DNA of 64,000 nt from Euwallacea fornicatus (GCF_040115645.1 NC_089561.1:3286001-3350000), one strand, 5' to 3'. Counted from the first letter of the stretch, positions 37,491 to 50,300 are shown. The notes: generated by a model from the sequence alone, not told the origin. Numbers and translations: made by a program.

Positions 37491-40404
37491 TGGGTTGGGT
37501 CAAAGCTGGCGAAACTGTAGTGTTTACTAATATTATTATGACGGGGGATTGATTAAAGCCGGCGAGAACAAAGGGCTGAGGGAATAAAGAGCTTTCGAAA
37601 ACTGCTCAAGCAGTCTAAATTTAGAATAAATAAGGTGTGAAGACAGTGAAGAATGCCGCTGACGTTGATTTGTATGGGGTAGTCGTGTATGGGGGTGTGA
37701 AAATTAATAAAGGGGCGGGTTTTTCCCAAATTCGAGCACTTCTATGTTCGCACAATTGCCAATAAAATGTTACCTTTACGGCCGAATCCAAGAAAGTATC
37801 TTCCAGGGTTTTTGATGAATGAACAAGTATATTTGGCAAATTTATCTTAATTCGTGATTTAGCGTCGGTCCCGCGGAAGTTTTAATAGGATTTCTCGTTC
37901 ATTACACAAAGTACATCCTTCAAAACTTTATCAGAACTTCTGTTATATCCGGAATTAAGTATAAAAGCAAAAATATAAGGACGTTCGTCAAGGCCCAAAA
38001 GACGTGTTAAAAGAAGGAAAGTTTGAGCCAAAGTCACTGATCATTCCCGAATCGGTTTTTGTGGCTGTGACACTTGCAATTGGGGCAATTTTTGGGAATT
38101 ATGGCCCAAGAAAGAGTGTGAGAAATTACTGTTTTTGTACAGAGTTATCGACCGTTCAAAGCAGATTTTTCTCAATTCAATGCTTCTGTCAGAAACAAGC
38201 TGAATATTGCAAAACAGATGTTTCGGATTTTGCTTAGAATTGGAAATTGCTTTACTGTCGAGGAACTTGTTTTCTCCAGGAATATTCATCGAAAAAGTGG
38301 AGCAAAAGTGAAGCATTTTAAAGTGAAGGTAATTGAAACGAAGTTATCTCGTTGCATCTGACAATTTTAAACTAGGGAAATTTAATTAAAGGTTCTACTC
38401 TTCTGCCTGAAAGGGACTAACTCTGTGAAACAGTGAATTAACTGCGCTTCGCTCTTCTCACGGAAACATACATGAAAGCCCTTCCGTTTCACTGATTTAA
38501 ATCTGGGTCGACACTAATTTGCGAGTTTCTATAGAAGAGGTAATTCCTGATCTGATTACATAAATCCCTCGAAAAAATTCGTATCGGTTCAGTTATTCAC
38601 ATATGTTTCCAACAAACGGAATTTGACCCCAGATATGGTTTAGAAAAAGTTGTATGACGTACGAAAACTTGTGTCGGCCTCTAACAGTTTCCGAGATGTT
38701 GCAAGTTAACTTTCCGTGAGTTAAACAAGTTTAGGGTTATTTCCTTCCGCGGAATTTCCGAAAACTGCTGGCTCTATTATTTGTCTGACTTCAGCATTAA
38801 CTTTGTTTTACATCAAAAGAGTTAAAAGCACATATAAAAGCAAAACCGTTTATAGCGTCTCGCGAGGGATAAACTATCTGGATTTATCATTTATATGCAA
38901 ATCATATGTCAATCGTATATCTAGATTTCTTTGGAATTCCTGCAAGAACGAAAGTCGAAATGAGTTTCCACTCTCAGGGTTACATTCTTTGAATCCGGGA
39001 AAATAGCTGACTTTACGGGAAACCTTTCGGTTTTTTGAGCGTTTCAATGATGGCATCGGTCGAACAAATTGAACCATACATTAGCCCGAATCCTCAAAGA
39101 ATAATCCAGAATGTTCATTTTTGTTGCATCCTGTAGCATAAAATTCATTTACGAAATAATATTCTATATAAAATAGAGAAGAACCGATACAGTCACATTG
39201 GAAAACGCACATATCCAAGTCTATTATGAGCATTAAAATTTAAATCAAACTGGGAAAGTAAACTTCGCGGCTATAAATATTATGTGTTGGTAGGGTAACA
39301 ACAAAGTTTTATCAAAATGCATTGCATTCCTGATTTAGGGTCGTAGCTATTGGCAAGGGTAGTTTGAAATAGTTTCGAGTCACACCAGTGAGTCGGCGGT
39401 TGCAATTTAAAGGAAAATTGCAAGCCAGGAAAATTTTCGTTAAATTTATGTCGCAGAAGTTGGTTAAAATACTTCGAGTAAATTTCCATGACCATTCAAT
39501 CAGATTCCGTGGCAGCTTATTAAGCATCCCCATTACAACCCCCAAAACTGTTTTGCAGAATAAAGACACGGCATTATGCCCAGAGGGGCGTGAAATCGAA
39601 ATATACAACCAATAATCCGCATAAAACCTATAACACGTGCAACGCATCATGTGCCTCTAATCTTTCATATTTCCTCTGAAAGTCGCGAGAGAAAGGAACA
39701 TCGAGTGCAGCGATGGAAGTGAGAGCTCATTAATTCGTAAAATTCATATAGCTCTCCAAGTACGTAAAGAAGATAGTCTGAACATTTTTTTAAATGCCCG
39801 ATGTAACACTCAAGCCTAAATCATTGCTGTTTTGTTTTGGAACGGCATGGTTCCGGTATGGAACCAGAACGGCTAAAATCGAATAAAATTAAAAAAATAA
39901 TAATCAAAGATAAAAAATAAAAATAAATAAAATATTCTCCATAACAGACATCGAAGAGCTAAAGCCTTCCAACTCTGATATTATCGTCATTGGCGTTAGA
40001 AGCTGCACTACACAACTCAACAAAGAAATGTAAAATTGAAGCAAATAAGGTTCACATTTCGCTCTAAGGTTCAGGGGCGATCGAAAATTAGATTGGATTT
40101 ATCCAGCTTTGACTGGTCCCTAGATCGAGAAGTTGTGTCTAACGAAGCCATCAACACTAAAGCTTCCAGTATTTTCCAATAGTTTCTTAATGTATGATTC
40201 AACGTTCGGAAGTTCCGTAAATATATTAAAACAATTTAAATTAAAACTCGTTGGTTCCCCAATTTTACTTCCAACGTCCCTGATTGATAGACCTCATCTA
40301 TTACGATTTTAATTTTGGTTGTAAACGAGTGATACGTTTCATTGACGATATAATTCGGTAATCATGTCGTCGCAAGTTTTGATCAATCGATTGATAATTA
40401 ACCA

Positions 40405-40448
40405 TTGATGATGATGATGATGATGAACATGATGATGATGATGATGAA

Positions 40449-40490
<42 letters not shown>

Positions 40491-40556
40491 AATGATGAAA
40501 ATGATGATGATGAAGATGATGAAGAAGATGATGATGATAATGGTGAAGAAGAAGGT
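40405..40556. repeat. GAT/GAA trinucleotide microsatellite
   Basis: Nearly uninterrupted GAT units pass into mixed GAT/GAA units at the right edge. The poly-Ser, poly-His and poly-Met frames across it are products of the repeat, not genes. Confidence 0.97.
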
Positions 40557-43500
40557 AGGAAATGATGAGCAACACATTTCCTATCTTGTAGCACCTGCTT
40601 TATATTCGTAATAATTCAACTGATGAAAAGAGTAACTGAGGGCTTTTGCGTCAGGTAGTTGTGATATCCTTTGATTTGAGGCAGGCAGATGATATTGCAA
40701 TCATTGTTCTACTCATGAGCTTATGGATTTGGTTGGTGCCATTCGATCGTATCAAGTTATGGTTAACTCGAATAATTTTACTAATCGTTCATACTTTTTT
40801 TTGTTAATTTGAGGTGACCCAGCACTTCCCTCTTTGCCCTTCTTTTCATATCGCCGGCCATTAGAATTACTTTTGAAGTTCTGCGAGTCTTTTGGGACAC
40901 ATAAAAGTTTTTTGTAAACTCGCCAGTTAGGCAATTCGAGCGGCCTTAAAAGTTTAAATCAAGATAGACTTAGTGAGTTTGGTAGTTTTGTTAATCGGCT
41001 TTTCCAATTTGCTGGATACAATTTTTGTGACAGAAACGCCAGCGCATTTTTTTCTTTGGTAAAATGAAGACGCTTCCGTGAAAAAAATAGTCAGGAAAAC
41101 GAGACAGATACGTTTTGTATGAGTCCTGTGGGAGCTTGCATTTATTTTGGGAGCATCAAAGTTATATGCGTTAGTCCAACCAATCGGAATAATCTTTTGT
41201 TGAAGTTATTTTCCAAATATTATTGATAAAGTGTGGCATTATACAAAATTTGGTGCAGCTTATTTCACTATTTGAGCATTATTCACAATCGGATTTCGAA
41301 GGATGCTCGACAGCCAAATTAGGGTGAATAATTCACGATCCTGAAGTAAATTCTGGTGAGCTAAACAAGCCCCTTGGGATAACAAAATAATAAAGAATGT
41401 CTCCAAACAAGCACTGAGGAGAATAAATTATAACACATTTTGCAATGGATGGGTATTTCTAGGTTCAAAGGAGAGAAGGGTAGTTGCGGCGATTTCACAA
41501 AGATCATGTTGAAACCAGTTTAACCTCTAATAATGGATGAATTCAGGTTTTCTGCGCGATCGAACGCTCGATTTTCGGGAAATTTTGCAAGAAACCACCA
41601 ACTTGTGGTTTGCTGGATCTCAGGCCAAAATTGCATGTATCATGTTAACTCGGGTTAAATGAAGAGCGATAGAATTCCGACGCTTAATTTTGTCAACTCA
41701 CAATTTCTATCTGAATTCATCAAAAATCGGATTTAAATCAACTGCCGGCACTTTTTTCCTTTCTCTGGCCTTTTCCTTTCAATTCGATTCGATCATTGCT
41801 TAATTAACTGATTTCAGCACTTTGGTGCGGGAAATGTCTGAAACTCATTTCGCCCCAGACGAAAGCCAGGTTCAAACCAGTGGTTTTAACGAACGGAAAG
41901 TTACGCATGAAACTATTGACTCTAAAACCAGCTGAAACTGAGCTTTGACCAATATTTTCCACGTCAACAGTTAGGACTGTTTATGGATGAGCAAGTGAGG
42001 GAGTTACGGCCACAAACAAGCCCAAGTACGCCCCTGGCACATCTTGAAAGTTGCGGGATTTTGGTGCGGTGGGGCTCAACAAGCCCCAGTTTGTTTGAAC
42101 GCCAGATGCTCTTACAAGCAACAACTTCGTCGTGTTTGTAGTGTTTCCCATACCCGAACTTATAAGAGCATCCCGAAAATCCCATCTCGTCCGGATCTCC
42201 CTTTTAGAAGATTAGGGCCATATGATTTTTAGCACGTGGTGTCGAATCCAGCACTAGCCCGGATATATTGCGGGAATCTTATTTGGAAAGCAAAGTGCTG
42301 CTGGAGATTTTGTTTAGCATGAGAAGTATGCGATACGTTTTGAACTCAGTGATTTATTGAAGTGTGGAAAAAATACTCAAGAAAAAAAAAAACAAAACAT
42401 GATTGTATCAAAACCCGTCCACATCAGATCTTCAACGGAACTATTGTCATTTTCTCCTTTTCCATTGTGTAATTCCAGATATAGCCGACGCTTTTACAAA
42501 GTTCTGAAGTCCGTACTCTGTTTAATGAACGAGAAATCCCATTAAAACTTTGGCAGGTTTGGTGTTAAATTATTAATTAAAGATAAGGTTTCCAAATATC
42601 ATCCGAAGGAATTATTTATTATGGAGCCAAAGCACCTATTTTAAAACATGGGGGATTATTTCCCAATTATTTTCAGTGTGAAACTCATTCGTCTTTATTG
42701 TCTGTGCTAATGGAAAAGGCTCGACAATTTCGGTGATCGAAAAACACGCATGTCATAATATTCCCGAAATGATCGCTTTTTTCTCCTTTGGCAGGATACA
42801 ACAAGAAAGTAAAGTAAAGAGCAGACGATGCCTGGAAGTTTTAATTTTCGTCGAAGTATCGGCACTGTTGGCATTGTTTCCCATTGTTTCAGCTTATCCA
42901 GTGATCTGGCATTGTTCAAATCGGGTAACGATATTTGGTGCTATAAGAGCTATGAAACTGCCCCGATTTTTAGTTTGACTTGGAAAAGTAATGGCTGAAA
43001 TATTAACAGGGAAAAATGATCGTCTGAGACTAATATTGAGCAATGGATAAATTCAAATTCAGTTGAAGAACGTGCACCTGCCCTCGGGTGGATTTACAGT
43101 CACTCAGTCTAAAAATGGATTGATTATCTATCTATTTATTCCATAAGATAAGTTTGACTTACGTTTAAACGCCGATTTTCCCTTTTTCCTAAATTTCCTT
43201 AATTATCTGCTTTAATTTGTTGGCATTTATGCTTAATTTCAATCTTTATCCACCTGTAATAATCAATTTAATTCAGTAGAATAACCACCAACCGGAATTA
43301 CTTGTAAATTTGAATTTCGTAATTTTTTCCTCGCTTTATGTTCATTCTACCTACTTTTGCGTAAATGCTAAAAATCCCGAACTTAAACTATTTCTCGCAG
43401 AAAATAAATCATCTATTCAAAAAGTCCTTCGGTTGCGAAACGAACTGGGGCAAGCATGTTATTTTGCCCTGATATCTACACACCAGAAGTTCTTCCTCGC

Positions 43501-43716
43501 TAAATTTCCTGATACTTATGTCATTCAACACGTTTAATTGGTATAAGTCTGATATGTATAGAACTACTACTCCTCGAAATCATATGCGATTTGATCTTGA
43601 AACTGCCGATTCATAACATTCGTCGCACAGTAGTCTTGAAATTCGAATGAAACAATTCCGTGCTCGAATGCGTCAATCCAGGAATTCTCCTCTGAATAAA
43701 TCAATGAATAAATATA
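40557..43716. other. noncoding DNA
   Basis: No gene, RNA or repeat was recognised between the microsatellite and the Tc1 element. Open frames here are short and unsupported. Confidence 0.4.
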
Positions 43717-43878
43717 CAGCGGCGGACGAAAGTTTAGAAACTTTTCAAATTTTAAATCAGCTGAAATTAAGCACAATTTATCGAGATGCTGTTGTTAATT
43801 GTTGTCTTTCATCGGTTTGATTATTAAAACGCACAGTTAACGAAATGAATATTGAAAAAATTAGTTATAAATTAAACA

Positions 43879-44859
43879 TACAGGGTTCGCCATTACTCCG
43901 GCCTTGGTTCCTGGTGTCTTTGTATAAATATCAATTTGGAATGTTTAGAACAGTATTAATTTATATCGGAAAGCTGCATGATTTAATAATATTTTTGTTT
44001 ATACAGAGTATTCCGTTTTCGCTGGGCAGCATAAAGTTATAATTTTTTAAATAGCAACCCATAATTTTTTTTATACCATTTGATGAAATCTTAATTTAGA
44101 AGGAAAATACATTAAACATTTTTTAAATTGGTTGCGGCGTTGCCATATTAGAGAAATTTGCAAAAATGCAGCATCAAAAAAAAATTATCACAAAACTTGT
44201 GTTTTTTGAAATTTGTTGTTGTAAAGTAGTAAATGAAAGTCAGAGGGACTTAAAAACTTTAAAACATTTTTTTAATGCACCATACTTTTTTTGTATAAGA
44301 GCGCTAATTTGCAAATTTTACAAATTTGCTGAAACTCGTTTTTTTTTTTAAATGATACCCATCATTTTTTTCAAGTCCTTCTAATGTAGTTTTTAATTCT
44401 CTATTAATTTGCAATAACATCTTTTCATGTAACATTTACAGTTATGGAGATATTTACAAAATTTCAATCAAATTGCAACAGGCATTATCATAATCTAACA
44501 GATTTATTCTAGTAGGCTTTGCTTCTATTTAACAAAAGCATAAATTACTTATTTCATTTAGTTGTCATATTACCTGCCACTACCTTCTAATGTGGCAACG
44601 CCGCAACCAATTTAAAAAATGTTTAATGTATTTTCCTTCCAAATTAAGATTTCATCAAATGGTATAAAAAAAATTATGGGTTGCTATTTAAAAAATTATA
44701 ACTTTATGCTGTCCAGCGAAAACGGAACACTCTGTATAAACAAAAATATTATTAAATCATGCAGCTTTCCGATATAAATTAGTACTGTACTAAACATTTC
44801 ATATTGATATTTATACAAAGACACCAGGAACCAAGGTCAGAGTAATGGCGAACCCTGTA
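43879..44859. mobile_element. foldback element with double terminal motifs inside Tc1 arm
   Basis: The ends are TACAGGGTTCGCCATTACTC at 43879 and its inverted copy ending at 44859. A second motif, TACAGAGTATTCCGTTTTCG at 44002, is mirrored by a copy ending at 44736; spacing is 123 bp on each side. The inverted arms run at least 280 bp, including TTGGTTGCGGCGTTGCC and its complement, with very few mismatches. The loop of about 400 bp is AT-rich and noncoding. The element splits the left arm of the Tc1 transposon between its two direct repeats. It is probably young, given the high arm identity. Confidence 0.88.
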
Positions 44860-44954
44860 TTTCCGGGTCGGACGAAAGTTCGGAAAATTTTATTTTTAGA
44901 AAACAATTAATATTATGAGAAAAAAGAAACTTAATAATTGGTACAGTATCCTTT

Positions 44955-45906
44955 CTAGTTAATCACTGCCTGGCAGCTTCTAGGCGCCGAATCAACAAGA
45001 TTCACACACTTTTCCTTGGGCCTTTTTTTCAACTGATCAAATATTATTTCTAAAAGTTCAGCCTTGTTACGAATGTTTCTCAAACGAATGCGGCTATCTC
45101 GGGTTTCCCCCAGAAATCCAATTGGGTTTAAATCGGGGGATTGCGACGACCCATCAATTACATCCACCCTTTTCAAAAAAAAAAACAACAATTTTTTATT
45201 AACTTGGAAATATGTTTTGGATCATTATTTTGTTGGAATCTCCAACGAAGATGCCTTTCATACTCCACATACCGCAACTTATTGTTCTCTAATGTATGCC
45301 GGTATTGAAATTTGTCCGTTCTAACTTGTATTTTCACAGTGAATCCTGTATGTGACCCACTGCAGCAACCACAGATCATAACACTGCCACCTCCATGTTT
45401 AACCGTTGGTACTTGTGCGCTGTATCTTTCACCTGGTGGCTATCTTGCATGGTGTCCACCACGCGATCGGAATATTTCAAATTGACCTTCGTCACTGCAA
45501 AGAACGGTACGGCATTTTTCAGAGGTCCAGTCCAAGCGATTTCAGCCAACTGCAATCGGACCTTGGTTTGCTATTTTTGATAATAGGGGTTTCTTAACAG
45601 CAACCCTTTCAAATAAGCCCATATTGCATAGTCGACGTCTCACAGTTCTATCGCTCTGGAGAAGTCCTCTGAAATTTCTAAATTCCTTTCACGAACTACT
45701 TTACGAAGATCTTTTCGTGAAATTCTTTTTATCACTCTATCAATTAACGCGATAGTTTTCCGTGGACGCCCTGTATTTTTGGGCCTCATAAGACTTCTGT
45801 CACTGCTGCGAGTGGCACTTTTACTAATGTTCAGATTTTTGGCAATAAAAACTCGTTTTTTACCACGTTCATGAAATTCATTGATCTTTTGTTTTAAGTC
45901 ATGCAT
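44955..45906 (-). pseudogene. Tc1 transposase, frameshifted, catalytic E lost
   Basis: From an ATG at 45906 the frame reads MHDLKQKINEFHERGKK, an HTH with IAKNLNISKS, then the AT-hook-like GRPRKT and IDRVIKRIS, which together form the Tc1 DNA-binding half. After a break near 45530 come CSDEGQFEIF (first catalytic D), GGGSVMICGCCSG and FQQNNDPKHISK (second D). A run of A residues at about 45180 shifts the frame again into SPDLNPIGFLGE and ends PRSCQAVIN. The usual SPDLNPIE has glycine in place of the catalytic glutamate, a one-base change. Length is near the family norm of about 340 residues. It cannot catalyse transposition. Confidence 0.88.
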
Positions 45907-46154
45907 CAATGCTATAAGTAATTCACCTAAAATGCGTTTGTACGTTGAGAGGAGCAACATGAATGAAACGTTCCTAAACTTTTGCCTCTTTCTAAGCTTC
46001 AATGATAAACATATACAAATTCAATATAATAAATCAAGTTTTACAAGAATTGTACGATTAACGAATATGAACTTTATGTCTACGAGAGATCTCTTCAAAG
46101 GTATATTTCAAAAAAAACTTAAAAATAAAGTTTCTAAACTTTTCTCGGCCACTG

Positions 46155-46745
46155 TAGCTATTGTCCCGCAATCTGGAACACACTGTAAGGGGTACTGGAG
46201 TTAGCCAACATGTAGGTATTATATTAGAAAAGTGCGATAATCAGTCTATTTGATCTAAGAGAATTGGAAGGTTCCAGTTCGTTCGATATCAATCAAAATG
46301 AGAAAACTCCTTATCTGAGACATGAAGCAGACTGTGCATCAACAATGGCAAGAATAGGAAATTGGACATCAACCTTGGAAAATGAGGAATGCCATTACCA
46401 CAGAATCCCTGAGATCAGTTCAGGCGGTGTTTACACAGCTCAATCCCTGACGGTTTCCAGGAATCGGTATTTAAAGGAGATAAATGAAATCATTCCAGTT
46501 GATCACCACTAATGCTTCCTCGAGGATCAAATGTCTGAGCTGTTCGCTTGATCCAGAATATTCCACCATTTGGCGTGGCTGCAAGGCGACAAAATAAATC
46601 TAAAATTATATCTCAAACATTTCCGTATTACAACCGTCGCTTCCGATGTGCTTTTCTGGTGCACGCAAATCCAGCTGTCAATCCTCCACAGCAACACAGC
46701 AGCAGTGTAATTCTGCAATGGCAAAAGTTTCTGGAAAATAAAATC
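46155..46745. other. noncoding DNA upstream of the teneurin gene
   Basis: No recognised feature. An 82-codon frame at 46264-46512 lacks an ATG start and matches nothing recognised. Confidence 0.35.
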
Positions 46746-47224
46746 CAGAAGCGAAACGGGCTGCGTTTGAAGTATCGCTCGTCGCCGTAGTCCGGTGAGG
46801 CGGCAGGTGAGGCGACAGGACAGATACGACACAGGGGTGAGTCCGGGGGTTGAAATCGGGACGCATGCGCAACCCTATGACGTTCGCACCCCCAAATCGC
46901 ACCGCCGTTGTTCCGCATCAACCCCACTTCGCTGCAAACTGTTGAACGAAGCGTGCGTGTTCAATCCGCTTCGAATTCTTCCTGCTTGAACGTAAATGCC
47001 CCATTATCACAGCACTGCTTTTGATTTAAATTAGCCTGGATCCACGGAGGTTATCCAGGCTTCCTCACGAGAAGAACTCGCAGGATTGTGAAGTTCGCGG
47101 ACACTAAAGGACATCGGACTAAGGGACGTTGGAGTGCGCGCCGCGCTCGATATCGCGAGAAAGATGTGATGTGTTCTCTATGTGGAGGTTTTAGCGTGAC
47201 AGGACACTGTTTGAGTTAGATAAA
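46746..47224 (+). promoter_or_regulatory. candidate promoter/5'UTR of the teneurin gene
   Basis: This is the richest GC/CpG stretch near the gene and ends at its first ATG. It contains an ACGCATGCGCAA sequence near 46861, close to the NRF-1/Ewg binding consensus. A 12-bp tandem repeat, GGTGAGGCGGCA/GGTGAGGCGACA, begins at about 46795. Good donor sites occur at 46807 (CAG/GTGAGG) and 46837 (GGG/GTGAGT), so a noncoding first exon could end here. A GCGCGCCGCG cluster lies near 47135. An in-frame TAG at 47192-47194 closes the frame upstream of the ATG. The start of transcription cannot be placed from sequence alone. Confidence 0.4.
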
Positions 47225-47316
47225 ATGGACGGGTACTACCCGAGCAATCAGCGACCCCCTCCGCTTCCTCGCAGGATGAGGAACGAGTATGCTGAGCCGT
47301 TTGTACATGAGTCCAG
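47225..47316 (+). CDS. Ten-a: Ten-a exon 1 (start codon)
   Basis: The ATG follows an in-frame TAG 33 bp upstream, so this is a true 5' end of the reading frame. The exon encodes 30 residues, MDGYYPSNQRPPPLPRR onward, ending ...FVHES plus two bases, with a CAG/GTACGA donor. RPPPLPRR fits a proline-rich SH3 ligand. Vertebrate teneurin intracellular domains are known to bind SH3 proteins of the CAP/ponsin type; a similar role here is inferred. Phase 2 matches the next exon exactly, giving a split arginine codon. Other first exons could exist elsewhere. Confidence 0.7.
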
Positions 47317-50300
47317 GTACGACTTTAGTACAAATACTGTGGTTGTTGCTCGTCTGAGCTGAGTGAAAATTGGTACATTTGCATAAGGGGGCATAAAAAT
47401 GAGTTTCATGGGGCGGTCCGGGTGGCACCTTGAACCCCGAGTGTGGAACTCGCCTCAAGACTGTGCCGTCGTCGTCAATGGACCTGTAGATTCTAATCGT
47501 CTCAGTAAGGGCATGTGTATCGAAGTTTTGGTATCGAAACTCGTCCGTGGAAAGCTTCAGGTCGGCCAATGCCCTGCTGTCATTCGAAATTGCTAAACGT
47601 GCCAAATCTTCAAAACGTTCAGCTACAGAAGTTGCTGAATCTCCCAAAAATAATCAATTAATTTAAAACGTGAATGTTTTCTCAATATCCTTAGCCGTGT
47701 AAATGTTGGCCATTAAATTGGAAACAAAGAAGAGGGGCGAAAGTGGGTGACGCTGGAGCAGGAATATAAAATGTGCACATTTAATAAGACAGGTCGGGTG
47801 AGCTTTATTAAATGGGATATTTTGTTTCATTTCAACCCGTGCGGAATGAGTTCTTTGTTCCCGAGTTCGCTGAGAATTTAAACTGAGTTTCTGTGAATAT
47901 TCGAAAGGATAGAAATCGAAAGTTAGATTAAAGTTTATAAGATTTACGAACATTGCGAAAGGGTGGATTGGGAAAATTATGGTCATAGATGCCATCCTCA
48001 ATGGAAAATCAATGTTAATTTAATGTAAGGTATCCATTTCCGGCTCTAATTCCACTATAGTCCTATAACAGGAACTTCTAGCGAATCATTAGTCACAAGC
48101 TGAAAAATACCACATTTCGATCTTGGTTTCATCGTCAGGGATTTCGGTTTCTAAGGACTCTTGTTGACAATTATGTTAAAGCGAATTGAAAGCACTTAGA
48201 ACACGGAGTTTACAAGTTTTTTTACAATAAAAATTCGCAAGCTTACGCAATAAAGATGGAACGCAGTCGACTACGTTATCAAAATTACAGATACTCCTTA
48301 GATGTTACAGGGCCTTCAAGATATTTGATATTATATTGATGTTAAGATATTTCTTAATTAGAGATCACAAGCAGAGATTGGATAGTTGTAAAGCAGCAAT
48401 GAACATGCTATAAAATATTTGCAGCTCAATTTTTCCTTTTTCTGTTATGTTCAGGGTTATAAAATTCTGTATGTGTTCCGTGAGTCTGCTTTATAATCAG
48501 ATGGAATGCCCTAGATTGACGTTTCATCGATATTGAAATTATATCCTGTGTTAATATTCTGCCAAGGTAGAAAAATTTTATGTTACACGTATTTTAACTG
48601 GCCACTTTGTAGTTTTACCGAAATAGTATCTAATAATGTAGGCCGCTTACTGGACCAACCACTTAATTTTGAGCGAGAAAAAGCCCAAACGACGAACCAC
48701 AAACCGAATTTCCCTCTTTCTAGGCCTCGAACGAGGTGTTAGGAATCAAAATGAAATTCAAAGCACTCGATATAGGTGAAAAATTGCTCTTACAAACGTC
48801 CGGATTTACCTAAAAATATCGAAAAAGAGCTCAATTGAAATTCTTTTTCAACATTTGTCGACATGTTTTTTGCACGTATACAAATCGGCTGATGAAGCAA
48901 AAAAACTGCGCCTACAAATTCTTGAAATTTTACATTTACCACATTACATTAATATCACAACGTGACTCTTGTCAGTGTCCGTGATACTAAATATGCTACA
49001 CAGAACGCTTTCGACCATAACTGGATCTAACTCAAACTAACCTTAATTAAGATATCTAGGTTTAATGTGGGATCCTCATCAGTCAATTATGTAGAGAAAC
49101 CGCAGACGAGTAAATTCTAACTTTACCTGAAAACTAGAACTCATCCGTAGAAGTCAAGAAATCCCGTAAAATCATTGCTAACAAATTTGTTAAATATCAT
49201 TGGAATGTCGGCGATTGCTTACATAATAACAAGACTTAACTCAAGGTTAATCATAGTCGTTTATAAAGGTCAAAGTCCCTGAACATACGGTCGTAAATGA
49301 CTCGTCTATGAAAGTCTAGCATCCCCGATGAACATCACGAAAGTTTATCTGTTCATTGCTATCCAATTTGGACCCCAATGGTCCGAAAGTCGTTACTGAT
49401 TAACCTGTATAAGTGAAGAATCCCTGGAAATTTCTGAAAATGGATTCTGTTAGAGTGGTCAAAACCTCCGCAAACACGTTGCCGATTAACTGGCCTATAA
49501 AATTCACCTGCGACAGAATTATTGGAATATCGCGGATAATTTACTGATCAACAGTAGTTGACAGGCCCGGTAAAGCAATTGAAAATTGACCCTGTTTATA
49601 GAGGTTAAAACCTCTAAAAACTCGTTAATAATTGTCCCTTCTATGAAGACTAAGAATCCTGGAAAAATCCTGAAAATTAATTTGTGTAAGGTGGTCTTAG
49701 CATCCTGGAAGTTCGTTAGCGACCTGCGTATAGAGGTCCATAAACTCCCAAACCGGGGAACCTTGGCCGTCGAGATCTGACCGTGGGACGCTGATGGTCT
49801 GGGGACCGCGTCCGTTGAGGTCTGAAATGAGGAAACTCGGTCATCTCCTGAGCCATTTAATTAAAAAGAAATTAAAAATAAGAAAGAATGTTCTGAGTAG
49901 GATCTAATAACATTGGCCCATTTATGGAATTAAAAATCCTCGAAAAGTGAATAAAATTTACCGGTTAATAGAATCTAAATTTAGGGAAATTGATGTTCTT
50001 AAACACTCATGAAAGTGCCCGAAGAGTCCTTTTTCAATTTCGGGCGTTGCAAGGTTGCCGTAAAATCTCTTTCCAAGGACGGAAGTTGCTAAGCACTCGC
50101 ACAGCAGCAACACCTCCAACTTCCCGTCCAAAAGCCCCAATTACACCTCAATTCTCCTCTGCATTGTCAAGTTTCCGACCACCCTAATGAAACTACGGAC
50201 TTTATATTATTTATTTATTTATCGTCAAGCTGAGTTACAAAAACGAACGAAAGTAATTTGGAACGGCTTCCCTTTAATTGCGTTTTATACACAAACCTGA

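Larger units (their letters stand above)
32104..40404. other. noncoding DNA with minor signals
   Basis: No gene recognised. Local signals are a CpG-richer patch at about 33310-33570, a possible 187-bp MITE at 34676-34862 with weak TACACAGGG/TACAAGGTG ends, and a diverged direct repeat at 36558-36620 and 37431-37490. The remainder shows no recognisable feature. Confidence 0.35.
43717..46154 (-). mobile_element. Tc1-type transposon with IR/DR ends, inactive
   Basis: The outer ends CAGCGGCGGACGAAAGTTTA (43717) and, inverted, CAGTGGCCGAGAAAAGTTTA (46154) are flanked by TA. A second, inner copy of the end motif lies in each arm. CGGACGAAAGTT recurs at 43723 and 44869, which is 165 bp apart once the 981-bp inserted element is removed. 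CTAAACTTTT recurs at 45974 and 46134, 160 bp apart. Two directly repeated transposase sites per arm at this spacing is the IR/DR layout known from Sleeping Beauty and Minos-like Tc1 elements. Without the insertion the element is about 1.46 kb. The transposase inside is mutated. Confidence 0.85.

Noticed and set aside
40301..40611. Long poly-Ser, poly-His and poly-Met open frames
   Set aside because: They are translations of the GAT/GAA microsatellite in three frames, with no coding context.
46264..46512. 82-codon frame just upstream of the teneurin gene
   Set aside because: It starts from TTG rather than ATG, lacks clear splice sites and resembles no known N-terminal exon.
47216..47647. 143-codon minus-strand frame
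   Set aside because: It overlaps teneurin exon 1 in antisense; the plus-strand ATG exon has matching splice phase and better support.
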